Below are positions 23,100 through 36,136 of a DNA stretch of 64,000 nucleotides, piece after piece (position 1 is the stretch's first letter; every line of letters begins with the position of its first letter). Under the pieces are notes generated by a model, which was given only the letters and a program-made list of their open reading frames with translations, made no database searches and was not told the DNA's origin. The stretch comes from Hydractinia symbiolongicarpus (lineage: Eukaryota > Cnidaria > Hydrozoa > Anthoathecata > Hydractiniidae), in the NCBI RefSeq assembly GCF_029227915.1, contig NC_079881.1:31597501-31661500 (forward strand). Direction: 5' to 3'. A program made the position numbers and the translations under genes.

Positions 23100-25335
23100 G
23101 CGATAACGGCTAGGATTGGTCCTACAGTAAAAAAAGACTCATTAATCTAAATTTTTAAAAGAAGCGCTACCACAGCGCCCAGTGTAATCGCTGAGTTCCG
23201 GCAAGCATGTCAAATTAAGAAGAATGTTATTTCCTGGAGTCCAATTTTCTCATTTATCACATTTATCAGGTCACAGTCCAAAGTTAGTTTAGTTAAATCC
23301 AACAGTCAATCTTTTCACCGTTAAAAACGATGCAACCTAGTAATATCAGATAAATATCGCTAAATACATGTTGGTGCGAATATGTGACCCAACCGTTGTA
23401 ACTCAAACGGACTGACACCGCTACAAAGTCAATGAAATGCAGTTTTTGAAACTGTCGCTATTTCTTCAGCGCGCGGTAACGCCTAGGATTGGTCCGACAG
23501 TAAAAATTGACTTATTTATCTAAATTTTTAAATGAAGCGATACCACAGCGCCCAGTATAATCGCTGAGTTCCGGCAATCACGTCAAATTAAGAAGAATGT
23601 TAATTCTTAGAGTCCAATTGTCTCATTTGTCATAATTATCAGGTGGCAGTCCAAAGTTAGTTCAATTAAGTCCTACAGTCAATCGTTTCATTGTTAAAAG
23701 CGATGCAACCTAGTAATATCAGAAAAATATCGCTAAATACATGTTGGTACGAATAGGTGATCCAATCGTTGAAACTCAAACGGACTGACACCGTTAGAAA
23801 GTCAAAGAAATGTAGTTTTTTAAACTGTCGCTATTTCTTCCGCCCGCGATAACGGCTAAGATTCGTCCCGCAGTAAAAAATGACTTATTAATCTAAATTT
23901 TTTAATGAAGCGCTACCACAGCGCCCAGTGTAATGGCTGAGTTCCGGCAATCATGTCAAATTAAGAAGAATGTTATTTCTTGGCGTCTAATTGTCTCATT
24001 TATCATATTTATCAGGTCGCAGTCCAAAGTTAGTTCAATTAAGTCCTACAGTCAATCGTTTCATTGTTAAAAGCGATGCAACCTAGTAATATCACAAAAA
24101 TATCGCTAAGTACATGTTGGTACGAATATGTGACCCAACCGTTATAACTCAAACGGACTGACACCGTTAGAAAGTCAATGAAATGCAGTTTTTGAAACTG
24201 TCGCTATTTCTTCAGCGCGCGGTAACGCCTAGGATTGGTCCGACAGTAAAAATTGACTTATTTATCTAAATTTTTAAATGAAGCGATACCACAGCGCCCA
24301 GTATAATCGCTGAGTTCCGGCAATCACGTCAAGATAAGAAGAATGTTAATTCTTGGAGTCCAATTGTCTCATTTATCATATTTATCAGGTCGCAGTCCAA
24401 AGTTAGTTCAATTAAGTCCTACAGTCAATCGTTTCATTGCTAAAAGCGATGCAACCTAGTAATATCAGAAAAATATCGCTATATACATGTTGGTACGAAT
24501 AGGTGTCCAATCGTTGTAACTCAAACGGACTGACACCTTTAGAAAGTCAATGAAATGTAGTTTTTGAAGATGTGGCTATTTCTTCAGCACGCGATAACGG
24601 CTAGTATTGGTCCCACAGTAAAAAAAGACTCATTAATCTAAATTTTTAAAAGAAGCGCTACCACAGCGCCCAGTGTAATCGCTGAGTTCCGGCAATCATG
24701 TCAAATTAAGAAGAATGTTATTTCCTGGAGTCCAATTTTCTCATTTATCACATTTATCAGGTCACAGTCCAAAGTTAGTTTAGTTAAATCCCACAGTCAA
24801 TCTTTTCACCGTTAAAAACGATGCAACCTAGTAATATCAGATAAATATCGCTAAATACATGTTGGTACGAATATGTGACCCAACCGTTGTAACTCAAACG
24901 GACTGACACCGCTACAAAGTCAATGAAATGCAGTTTTTGAAACTGTCGCTATTTCTTCAGCGCGCGGTAACGCCTAGGATTGGTCCGACAGTAAAAATTG
25001 ACTTATTTGTCTAAATTTTTAAATGAAGCGATACCACAGCGCCCAGTATAATCGCTGAGTTCCGGCAATCACGTCAAGATAAGAAGAATGTTAATTCTTG
25101 GAGTCCAATTGTCTCATTTATCATATTTATCAGGTCGCAGTCCAAAGTTAGTTCAATTAAGTCCTACAGTCAATCGTTTCATTGTTAAAAGCGATGCAAC
25201 CTAGTAATATCAGAAAAATATCGCTATATACATGTTGGTACGATTAGGTGTCCAATCGTTGTAACTCAAACGGACTGACACCGTTAGAAAGTCAATGAAA
25301 TGTAGTTTTTGAAACTATCCCTATTTCTTCAGCGC

Positions 25336-25707
25336 GCGATAATGGATAGGATTGGTCCCACAGTAAAGAATGACTTATTTATCTAAATTTTTAAATGAAG
25401 CGCTACCACAGCGCCCACTATAATCGCTGAGTTCCGGCAATCACGTCAAATTAAGAAGAATGTTACTTCTTGGAGTCCAATTGTCTCATTTATCATATTT
25501 ATCAGGTCGCAGTCCAAAGTTAGTTCAATTAAGTCCTACAGTCAATCGTTTCATTGTTAAAAGCGATGCAACCTAGTAATATCAGAAAAATATCGCTATA
25601 TACATGTTGGTACGATTAGGTGTCCAATCGTTGTAACTCAAACGGACTGACACCGTTAGAAAGTCAATGAAATGTAGTTTTTGAAGATGTCGCTATTTCT
25701 TCAGCAC
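25336..25707. repeat. Extra monomer in unit B
   Basis: Between 24591 and 25708 unit B has three monomers where unit A (4844-5588) has two. The added copy has a GGATAGG-type head (AATGGATAGG) and TCCCACAGTAAAGAATG and CCCACTATAATC, like the copy at 26081. It ends with the same TACGATTAGGTGTCC tail as the monomer before it (25240 and 25612). The repeated private TACGATTAGG, present once in A (5492), indicates that the tail was duplicated along with an inserted body from the following neighbour. Confidence 0.78.
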
Positions 25708-28687
25708 GCGATAACGGCTAGGATTGGTCCCACAGTAAAAAAAGACTCATTAATCGAAATTTTTAAAAGAAACGCTACCACAGCGCCCAGTGTAATCGCT
25801 GAGTTCCGGCAATCATGTCAAATTAAGAAGAATGTTATTTCCTGGAGTCCAATTTTCTCATTTATCACATTTATCAGGTCACAGTCCAAAGTTAGTTTAG
25901 TTAAATCCCACAGTCAATCTTTTCACTGCTAAAAACGATGCAACCTAGTAATATCAGATAAATATCGCTAAATACATGTTGGTGCGAATATGTGACCCAA
26001 CCGTTGTAACTCAAACGGAGTGACACCGCTACAAAGTCAATGAAATGTAGTTTTTGAAACTATCCCTATTTCTTCAGCGCGCGATAACGGATAGGATTGG
26101 TCCCACAGTAAAGAATGACTTATTTATCTAAATTTTTAAATGAAGCGCTACCACAGCGCCCACTATAATCGCTGAGTTCCGGCAATCACGTCAAATTAAG
26201 AAGAATGTTACTTCTTGGGGTCCAATTGTCTCATTTATCATATTTATCAGGTCGCAGTCCAAAGTTAGTTCAATTACGTCCTACAGTCAATCGTTTCATT
26301 GTTAAAAGCGATGCAACCTAGTAATATCAGAAAAATATCGCTATATACATGTTGGTACGAATAGGTGATCCAATCGTTGTAACTCAAACGGACTGACACC
26401 GTTAGAAAGTCAAACAAATGTAGTTTTTTAAACTCTCACTATTTCTTCCGCGCGCGATAACGGCTAGGATTGGTCCCGCAGTAAAAAATGACTTATTAAT
26501 CTAAATTTTTTAATGAAACGCTACCACAGCGCCCAGTGTAATGGCTGAGTTCCGGCAATCATGTCAAATTAAGAAGAATGTTATTTCTTGGAGTCCAATT
26601 GTCTCATTTATCATATTTATCAGGTCGCAGTCCAAAGTTAGTTCAATTAAGTCCTACAGTCAATCGTTTCATTGTTAAAAGCGATGCAACCTAGTAATAT
26701 CAGAAAAATATCGCTAAATGCATGTTGGTACGAATAGGTGACACAACCGTTGAAACTCAAACGGACTGACACCGTTAGAAACTCAGTGAAATGTAGTATT
26801 TGAAACTGTCTTTATAACTTCAGCGCGAGCTAACTGCTAGGATTGGTCCCACAGAAAGAACTGACTCATTAATCTAAATTTTTAAAAGAAGCGCTACCAG
26901 AGCGCCCAGTGTAATCGCTGAGTTCCGGCAATCATGTGAAATTAAGAAGATTGTTATTTCTTGGAGTCCAATTGTCTCACTTTCACCTTTATCAGGTCAC
27001 AGTTCATAATCAGTTCAATTAAGTCCTACAGTCAACCGTTTCATTGTTAAAAGCGATGCAACCTAGTAATATCAGAAAAATATCGCTAAGTACATGTTGG
27101 TACGAATATGTGACCCAACCGTTATAACTCAAACGGACTGACACCGTTAGAAAGTCAATGAAATGCAGTTTTTGAAACTGTCGCTATTTCTTCAGCGCGC
27201 GGTAACGCCTAGGATTGGTCCGACAGTAAAATTTGACTTATTTATCTAAATTTTTAAATGAAGCGATACCACAGCGCCCAGTATAATCGCTGAGTTCCGG
27301 CAATCACGTCAAATCAAGAAGAATGTTAATTCTTGGAGTCCAATTGTCTCATTTATCATATTTATCAGGTCGCAGTCCAAAGTTAGTTCAATTAAGTCCT
27401 ACAGTCAATCGTTTCATTGTTAAAAGCGATGCAACCTAGTAATATCAGAAAAATATCGCTATATACATGTTGGTACGAATAGGTGTCCAATCGTTGTAAC
27501 TCAAACAGACTGACACCGTTAGAAAGTCAATGAAATGTAGTTTTTGAAGATGTCGCTATTTCTTCAGCACGCGATAACGGCTAGGATTGGTCCCACAGTA
27601 AAAAAAGACTCATTAATCTAAATTTTTAAAAGAAGCGCTACCACAGCGCCCAGTGTAATCGCTGAGTTCCGGGAATCATGTCAAATTACGAAGAATGTTA
27701 TTTCCTGGAGTCCAATTTTCTCATTTATCACATTTATCAGGTCACAGTCCAAAGTTAGTTTAGTTAAATCCCACAGTCAATCTTTTCACTGTTAAAAACG
27801 ATGCAACCTAGTAATATCAGATAAATATCGCTAAATACATGTTGGTACGAATATGTGACCCAACCGTTGTAACTCAAACGGACTGACACCGCTACAAAGT
27901 CAATGAAATGTAGTTTTTGAAACTATCGCTATTTCTTCAGCGCGCGATAACGGATAGGATTGGTCCCACAGTAAAGAATGACTTATTTATCTAAATTTTT
28001 AAATGAAGAGCTACCACAGCGCCCAGTATAATCGCTGAGTTCCGGCAATCACGTCAAATTAAGAAGAATGTTACTTCTTGGAGTCCAATTGTCTCATTTA
28101 TCATATTTATCTGGTCGCAGTTCAAAGTTAGTTCAATTAAGTCCTACAGTCAATCGTTTCATTGTTAAAGGCGATGCAACCTAGTAATATCAGAAAAATA
28201 TCGCTAAATACATGTTGGTACGAATAGGTGATCCAATCGTTGTAACTCAAACGGACTGACACCGTTAGAGAGTCAAAGAAATGTAGTTTTTTAAACTGTC
28301 GCTATTTCTTCCGCGCGCGATAACGGCTAGGATTGGTCCCGCAGTAAAAAATGACTTATTAATCTAAATTTTTTAATGAAGCGCTACCACAGCGCCCAGT
28401 GTAATGGCTGAGTTCCGGCAATCATGTCAAATTAAGAAGAATGTTATTTCTTGGAGTCCAATTGTCTCATTTATCATATTTATCAGGTTGCAGCCAATGT
28501 TAGTTCAATTAAGTCCTACAGTCAATCGTTTCATTGTTAAAAGCGATGCAACCTAGTAATATCAGAAACATATCGCTTTATACATGTTAGTACGAATAGG
28601 TGTCCAATCGTTGTAACTTAAACGGACTGACACCGTTAGAAAGTCAATGAAATGTAGTTTTTGAAACTGTCGCTATTTCTTCAGCAC
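25708..28687. repeat. Eight-monomer block of unit B, the fullest of three paralogous blocks
   Basis: Starts are at 25708, 26081, 26453, 26826, 27198, 27571, 27944 and 28317, then 28688. It holds both the GCGAGCTAACTGC monomer (26826), absent as a separate copy from 5589-8195, and the monomer with GTTAGAGAGTC and CAGGTTGCAGCC (28265-28500), which is fused in 1-2608. This makes it the likely closest to the ancestral order. An 83-codon frame at 25681-25932 is a chance frame. Confidence 0.8.
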
Positions 28688-31666
28688 GCGATAACGGCTA
28701 GGATTGGTCCCACAGTAAAAAATGACTTATTAATCTGAATTTTTAAATGAAGCGCTACCACAGCGCCCAGTGAAATCGCTGATTTCCGGCAATCATGTCA
28801 AATTAAGAAGAATGTTATTTCTTGGAGTCCAATTGTCTCACTTTCACCTTTATCAGATCACAGTCCATAATTAGTTCAATTAAGTCCTACAGTCAACCGT
28901 TTCATTGTTAAAAGCGATGCAACCTAGTAATATCAGAAAAATATCGCTAAGTACATGTTGGTACGAATATGTGACCCAACCGTTATAACTCAAACGGACT
29001 GACACCGTTAGAAAGTCAATGAAATGCAGTTTTTGAAACTGTCGCTATTTCTTCAGCGCGCGGTAACGCCTAGGATTGGTCCGACAGTAAAAATTGACTG
29101 ATTTATCTAAATTTTTAAATGAAGCGATACCACAGCGCCCAGTATAATCGCTGAGTTCCGGCAATCACGTCAAGATAAGAAGAATGTTAATTCTTGGAGT
29201 CCAATTGTCTCATTTATCATATTTATCAGGTCGCAGTCCAAAGTTAGTTCAATTAAGTCCTACAGTCAATCGTTTCATTGCTAAAAGCGATGCAACCTAG
29301 TAATATCAGAAAAATATCGCTATATACATGTTGGTACGAATAGGTGTCCAATCGTTGTAACTCAAACGGACTGACACTTTTAGAAATTCAATGAAATGTA
29401 GTTTTTGAAGATGTCGCTATTTCTTCAGCACGCGATAACGGCTAGGATTGGTCCTACAGTAAAAAAAGACTCATTAATCTAAATTTTTAAAAGAAGCGCT
29501 ACCACAGCGCCCAGTGTAATCGCTGAGTTCCGGCAATCATGTCAAATTAAGAAGAATGTTATTTCCTGGAGTCCAATTTTCTCATTTATCACATTTATCA
29601 GGTCACAGTCCAAAGTTAGTTTAGTTAAATCCCACAGTCAATCTTTTCACCGTTAAAAACGATGCAACTAAGTAATATCAGATAAATATCGCTAAATACA
29701 TGTTGGTACGAATATGTGACCCAACCGTTGTAACTCAAACGGACTGACACCGCTACAAAGTCAATGAAATGCAGTTTTTGAAACTGTCGCTATTTCTTCA
29801 GCGCGCGGTAACGCCTAGGATTGGTCCGACAGTAAAAATTGACTTATTTATCTAAATTTTTAAATGAAGCGATACCACAGCGCCCAGTATAATCGCTGAG
29901 TTCCGGCAATCACGTCAAGATAAGAAGAATGTTAATTCTTGGAGTCCAATTGTCTCATTTATCATATTTATCAGGTCGCAGTCCAAAGTTAGTTCAATTA
30001 AGTCCTACTGTCAATCGTTTCATTGCTAAAAGCGATGCAACCTAGTAATATCAGAAAAATATCGCTATATACATGTTGGTACGAATAGGTGTCCAATCGT
30101 TGTAACTCAAACGGACTGACACTGTTAGAAAGTCAATGAAATGTAGTTTTTGAAGATGTCGCTATTTCTTCAGCGCGCGATAACGGATAGGATTGGTCCC
30201 ACAGTAAAGAATGACTTATTTATCTAAATTTTTAAATGAAGCGCTACCACAGCGCCCAGTATAATCGCTGAGTTCCGGCAATCACGTCAAATTAAGAAGA
30301 ATGTTAATTCTTAGAGTCCAATTGTCTCATTTATCATATTTATCAGGTCGCAGTCCAAAGTTAGTTCAATTAAGTCCTACAGTCAATCGTTTCATTGTTA
30401 AAAGCGATGCAACCTAGTAATATCAGAAAAATATCGCTAAATACATGTTGGTACGAATAGGTGATCCAATCGTTGAAACTCAAACGGACTGACACCGTTA
30501 GAAAGTCAAAGAAATGTAGTTTTTAAACTGTCGCTATTTCTTCCGCCCGCGATAACGGCTAAGATTGGTCCCGCAGTAAAAAATGACTTATTAATCTAAA
30601 TTTTTTAATGAAGCGCTACCACAGCGCCCAGTGTAATGGCTGAGTTCCGGCAATCATGTCAATTTAAGAAGAATGTTATTGCTTGGAGTCTAATTGTCTC
30701 ATTTATCATATTTATCAGGTCGCAGTCCAAAGTTAGTTCAATTAAGTCCTACAGTCAATCGTTTCATTGTTAAAAGCGATGCAACCTAGTAATATCAGAA
30801 AAATATCGCTAAGTACATGTTGGTACGAATATGTGACCCAACCGTTATAACTCAAACGGACTGACACCGTTAGAAAGTCAATGAAATGCAGTTTTTGAAA
30901 CTGTCGCTATTTCTTCAGCGCGCGGTAACGCCTAGGATTGGTCCGACAGTAAAAATTGACTTATTTATCTAAATTTTTAAATGAAGCGATACCACAGCGC
31001 CCAGTATAATCGCTGAGTTCCGGCAATCACGTCAAGATAAGAAGAATGTTAATTCTTGGAGTCCAATTGTCTCATTTATCATATTTATCAGGTCGCAGTC
31101 CAAAGTTAGTTCAATTAAGTCCTAAAGTCAATCGTTTCATTGCTAAAAGCGATGCAACCTAGTAATATCAGAAAAATATCGCTATATACATGTTGGTACG
31201 AATAGGTGTCCAATCGTTGTAACTCAAACGGACTGACACCTTTAGAAAGTCAATGAAATGTAGTTTTTGAAGATGTCGCTATTACTTCAGCACGTGATAA
31301 CGGCTAGTATTGGTCCCACAGTAAAAAAAGACTCATTAATCTAAATTTTTAAAAGAAGCGCTACCACAGCGCCCAGTGTAATCGCTGAGTTCCGGCAATC
31401 ATGTCAAATTAAGAAGAATGTTATTTCCTGGAGTCCAATTTTCTCATTTATCACATTTATCAGGTCACAGTCCAAAGTTAGTTTAGTTAAATCCCACAGT
31501 CAATCTTTTCACCGTTAAAAACGATGCAACCTAGTAATATCAGATAAATATCGCTAAATACATGTTGGTACGAATATGTGACCCAACCGTTGTAACTCAA
31601 ACGGTCTGACACCGCTACAAAGTCAATGAAATGCAGTTCTTGAAACTGTCGCTATTTCTTCAGCGC

Positions 31667-33901
31667 GCGGTAACGCCTAGGATTGGTCCGACAGTAAAAA
31701 AAGACTCATTAATCTAAATTTTTAAAAGAAGCGCTACCACAGCGCCCAGTGTAATCGCTGAGTTCCGGCAATCATGTCAAATTAAGAAGAATGTTATTTC
31801 CTGGAGTCCAATTTTCTCATTTATCACATTTATCAGGTCACAGTCCAAAGTTAGTTTAGTTAAATCCCACAGTCAATCTTTTCACCGTTAAAAACGATGC
31901 AACCTAGTAATATCAGATAAACATCGCTAAATACATGTTGGTACGAATATGTGACCCAACCGTTGTAACTCAAACGGTCTGACACCGCTACAAAGTCAAT
32001 GAAATGCAGTTTTTGAAACTGTCGCTATTTCTTCAGCGCGCGGTAACGCCTAGGATTGGTCCGACAGTAAAAATTGACTTATTTGTCTAAATTTTTAAAT
32101 GAAGCGATACCACAGCGCCCAGTATAATCGCTGAGTTCCGGCAATCACGTCAAGATAAGAAGAATGTTAATTCTTGGAGTCCAATTGTCTCATTTATCAT
32201 ATTTATCAGGTCGCAGTCCAAAGTTAGTTCAATTAAGTCCTACAGTCAATCGTTTCATTGTTAAAAGCGATGCAACCTAGTAATATCAGAAAAATATCGC
32301 TAAATATATGTTGGTACGACGAGGTGATCCAATCGTTGAAACTCAAACGGACTGACACCGTTAGAAAGTCAAAGAAATGTAGTTTTTTAAACTGTCGCTT
32401 TTTCTTCCGCCCGCGATAACGGCTAAGATTAGTCCCGCAGTAAAAAATGACTTATTAATCTAAATTTTTTAATGAAGCGCTACCACAGCGCCCAGTGTAA
32501 TGGCTGAGTTCCGGCAATCATGTCAAATTAAGAAGAATGTTATTTCTTGGAGTCTAATTGTCTCATTTACCATATTTATCAGGTCGCAGTCCAAAGTTAG
32601 TTCAATTAAGTCCTACAGTCAATCGTTTCATTTTTAAAAGCGATGCAACCTAGTAATATCAGAAAAATATCGCTTTATACATGTTGGTACGAATAGGTGT
32701 CCAATCGTTGTAACTCAAACGGACTGACACCGTTACAAAGTCAATGAAATATAGTTTTTGAAACTGTCGCTATTTCTTCAGCACGCGATAATGGCTAGGA
32801 TTGGTCCCACAGTAAAAAATGACTTTTTTATCTTAATTTTTAATTGAAGCGCTACCGCAGCGCCTAGTGTAATCGCTGAGTTTCGGCAGTCATATCAGAT
32901 TAAGAAGAATGTTATTTCTTGGAGTCCAATTGTTTCACTTTCACATTTTAAAGGTCACAGTCCATAATCAGTTCAATTAAGTCCCACAGTCAATCGTTTC
33001 ATTGTTAAAAGCGATGCAACCTAGTAATATCAGAAAAATATCGCTAAATACATGTTGGTACGAATATGTAACCCGACCGTTGTAACTCAAACGGACTGAC
33101 ACCACTACAAAGTCAATGAAATGTAGTTTTTCAAACTATTGCTGTTTCTTCAGCACGCGATAACGGCTAGGATTAGTCCCACAGTAAAAATTGACTTATT
33201 TATCTAAATTTTTAAATGAAGCGATACCACAGCGCCCAGTATAATCGCTGAGTTCCGGCAATCACGTCAAGATAAGAAGAATGTTAATTCTTGGAGTCCA
33301 ATTGTCTCATTTATCATATTTATCAGGTCGCAGTCCAAAGTTAGTTCAATTAAGTCCTACAGTCAATCGTTTCATTGCTAAAAGCGATGCAACCTAGTAA
33401 TATCAGAAAAATATCGCTATATACATGTTGGTACGAATAGGTGTCCAATCGTTGTAACTCAAACGGACTGACACCTTTAGAAAGTCAATGAAATGTAGTT
33501 TTTGAAGATGTCGCTATTTCTTCAGCACGCGATAACGGCTAGTATTGGTCCCACAGTAAAAAAAGACTCATTAATCTAAATTTTTAAAAGAAGCGCTACC
33601 ACAGCGCCCAGTGTAATCGCTGAGGTCCGGCAATCATGTCAAATTAAGAAGAATGTTATTTCCTGGAGTCCAATTTTCTCATTTATCACATTTATCAGGT
33701 CACAGTCCAAAGTTAGTTTAGTTAAATCCCACAGCCAATCTTTTCACCGTTAAAAACGATGCAACCTAGTAATATCAGATAAATATCGCTAAATACATGT
33801 TGGTACGAATATGTGACCCAACCGTTGTAACTCAAACGGACTGACACCGCTACAAAGTCAATGAAATGCAGTTTTTGAAACTGTCGCTATTTCTTCAGCG
33901 C
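31667..33901. repeat. Hexamer, first copy of a unit-B-specific tandem duplication (2235 bp)
   Basis: Starts with GCGGTAACGCC, GGTCCGACAG and TAAAAAAAGACTC at 31667. The identical start recurs at 33902, exactly 2235 bp on. Rare states shared by the two copies but absent from the unit A counterpart at 10803-13037 include TTTTCACCGTT, TTTCATTTTTAAAAG (A has TTTCATTGTTAAAAG), GATAATGGCTAGG and ACTATTGCTG. The duplication therefore followed the A/B split. By eye I see only about two substitutions between the copies, TTTACCATATTT against TTTATCATATTT and ATTTCTTCAG against ATTTTTTCAG. Confidence 0.88.
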
Positions 33902-36136
33902 GCGGTAACGCCTAGGATTGGTCCGACAGTAAAAAAAGACTCATTAATCTAAATTTTTAAAAGAAGCGCTACCACAGCGCCCAGTGTAATCGCTGAGTTC
34001 CGGCAATCATGTCAAATTAAGAAGAATGTTATTTCCTGGAGTCCAATTTTCTCATTTATCACATTTATCAGGTCACAGTCCAAAGTTAGTTTAGTTAAAT
34101 CCCACAGTCAATCTTTTCACCGTTAAAAACGATGCAACCTAGTAATATCAGATAAACATCGCTAAATACATGTTGGTACGAATATGTGACCCAACCGTTG
34201 TAACTCAAACGGTCTGACACCGCTACAAAGTCAATGAAATGCAGTTTTTGAAACTGTCGCTATTTCTTCAGCGCGCGGTAACGCCTAGGATTGGTCCGAC
34301 AGTAAAAATTGACTTATTTGTCTAAATTTTTAAATGAAGCGATACCACAGCGCCCAGTATAATCGCTGAGTTCCGGCAATCACGTCAAGATAAGAAGAAT
34401 GTTAATTCTTGGAGTCCAATTGTCTCATTTATCATATTTATCAGGTCGCAGTCCAAAGTTAGTTCAATTAAGTCCTACAGTCAATCGTTTCATTGTTAAA
34501 AGCGATGCAACCTAGTAATATCAGAAAAATATCGCTAAATATATGTTGGTACGACGAGGTGATCCAATCGTTGAAACTCAAACGGACTGACACCGTTAGA
34601 AAGTCAAAGAAATGTAGTTTTTTAAACTGTCGCTTTTTCTTCCGCCCGCGATAACGGCTAAGATTAGTCCCGCAGTAAAAAATGACTTATTAATCTAAAT
34701 TTTTTAATGAAGCGCTACCACAGCGCCCAGTGTAATGGCTGAGTTCCGGCAATCATGTCAAATTAAGAAGAATGTTATTTCTTGGAGTCTAATTGTCTCA
34801 TTTATCATATTTATCAGGTCGCAGTCCAAAGTTAGTTCAATTAAGTCCTACAGTCAATCGTTTCATTTTTAAAAGCGATGCAACCTAGTAATATCAGAAA
34901 AATATCGCTTTATACATGTTGGTACGAATAGGTGTCCAATCGTTGTAACTCAAACGGACTGACACCGTTACAAAGTCAATGAAATATAGTTTTTGAAACT
35001 GTCGCTATTTTTTCAGCACGCGATAATGGCTAGGATTGGTCCCACAGTAAAAAATGACTTTTTTATCTTAATTTTTAATTGAAGCGCTACCGCAGCGCCT
35101 AGTGTAATCGCTGAGTTTCGGCAGTCATATCAGATTAAGAAGAATGTTATTTCTTGGAGTCCAATTGTTTCACTTTCACATTTTAAAGGTCACAGTCCAT
35201 AATCAGTTCAATTAAGTCCCACAGTCAATCGTTTCATTGTTAAAAGCGATGCAACCTAGTAATATCAGAAAAATATCGCTAAATACATGTTGGTACGAAT
35301 ATGTAACCCGACCGTTGTAACTCAAACGGACTGACACCACTACAAAGTCAATGAAATGTAGTTTTTCAAACTATTGCTGTTTCTTCAGCACGCGATAACG
35401 GCTAGGATTAGTCCCACAGTAAAAATTGACTTATTTATCTAAATTTTTAAATGAAGCGATACCACAGCGCCCAGTATAATCGCTGAGTTCCGGCAATCAC
35501 GTCAAGATAAGAAGAATGTTAATTCTTGGAGTCCAATTGTCTCATTTATCATATTTATCAGGTCGCAGTCCAAAGTTAGTTCAATTAAGTCCTACAGTCA
35601 ATCGTTTCATTGCTAAAAGCGATGCAACCTAGTAATATCAGAAAAATATCGCTATATACATGTTGGTACGAATAGGTGTCCAATCGTTGTAACTCAAACG
35701 GACTGACACCTTTAGAAAGTCAATGAAATGTAGTTTTTGAAGATGTCGCTATTTCTTCAGCACGCGATAACGGCTAGTATTGGTCCCACAGTAAAAAAAG
35801 ACTCATTAATCTAAATTTTTAAAAGAAGCGCTACCACAGCGCCCAGTGTAATCGCTGAGGTCCGGCAATCATGTCAAATTAAGAAGAATGTTATTTCCTG
35901 GAGTCCAATTTTCTCATTTATCACATTTATCAGGTCACAGTCCAAAGTTAGTTTAGTTAAATCCCACAGCCAATCTTTTCACCGTTAAAAACGATGCAAC
36001 CTAGTAATATCAGATAAATATCGCTAAATACATGTTGGTACGAATATGTGACCCAACCGTTGTAACTCAAACGGACTGACACCGCTACAAAGTCAATGAA
36101 ATGCAGTTTTTGAAACTGTCGCTATTTCTTCAGCGC
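33902..36136. repeat. Hexamer, second copy of the unit-B-specific tandem duplication
   Basis: A near-perfect repeat of 31667-33901. It includes the unusual TATATGTTGGTACGACGAGG (ending about 34559; first copy about 32324, unit A about 11460) and CGGCTAGTATTGG (near 35768). After 36136 the array resumes the order found after 13038 in unit A, at an offset of 23099, which is 20864 plus 2235. A collapsed or over-expanded assembly here would change the array by exactly this length. Confidence 0.88.

Noticed and set aside
25681-25932. 83-codon open frame on the plus strand
   Set aside because: It lies wholly within satellite sequence and has its start in the tail of one monomer. The same stretch in other copies is broken by stops or shifts, and there is no recognisable domain.
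31667-36136. Treating the hexamer doublet as proof of a fixed higher-order repeat
   Set aside because: Only two adjacent perfect copies exist, and neighbouring monomers in other parts follow trimer, tetramer, pentamer or irregular orders. No single higher-order unit runs through the window.
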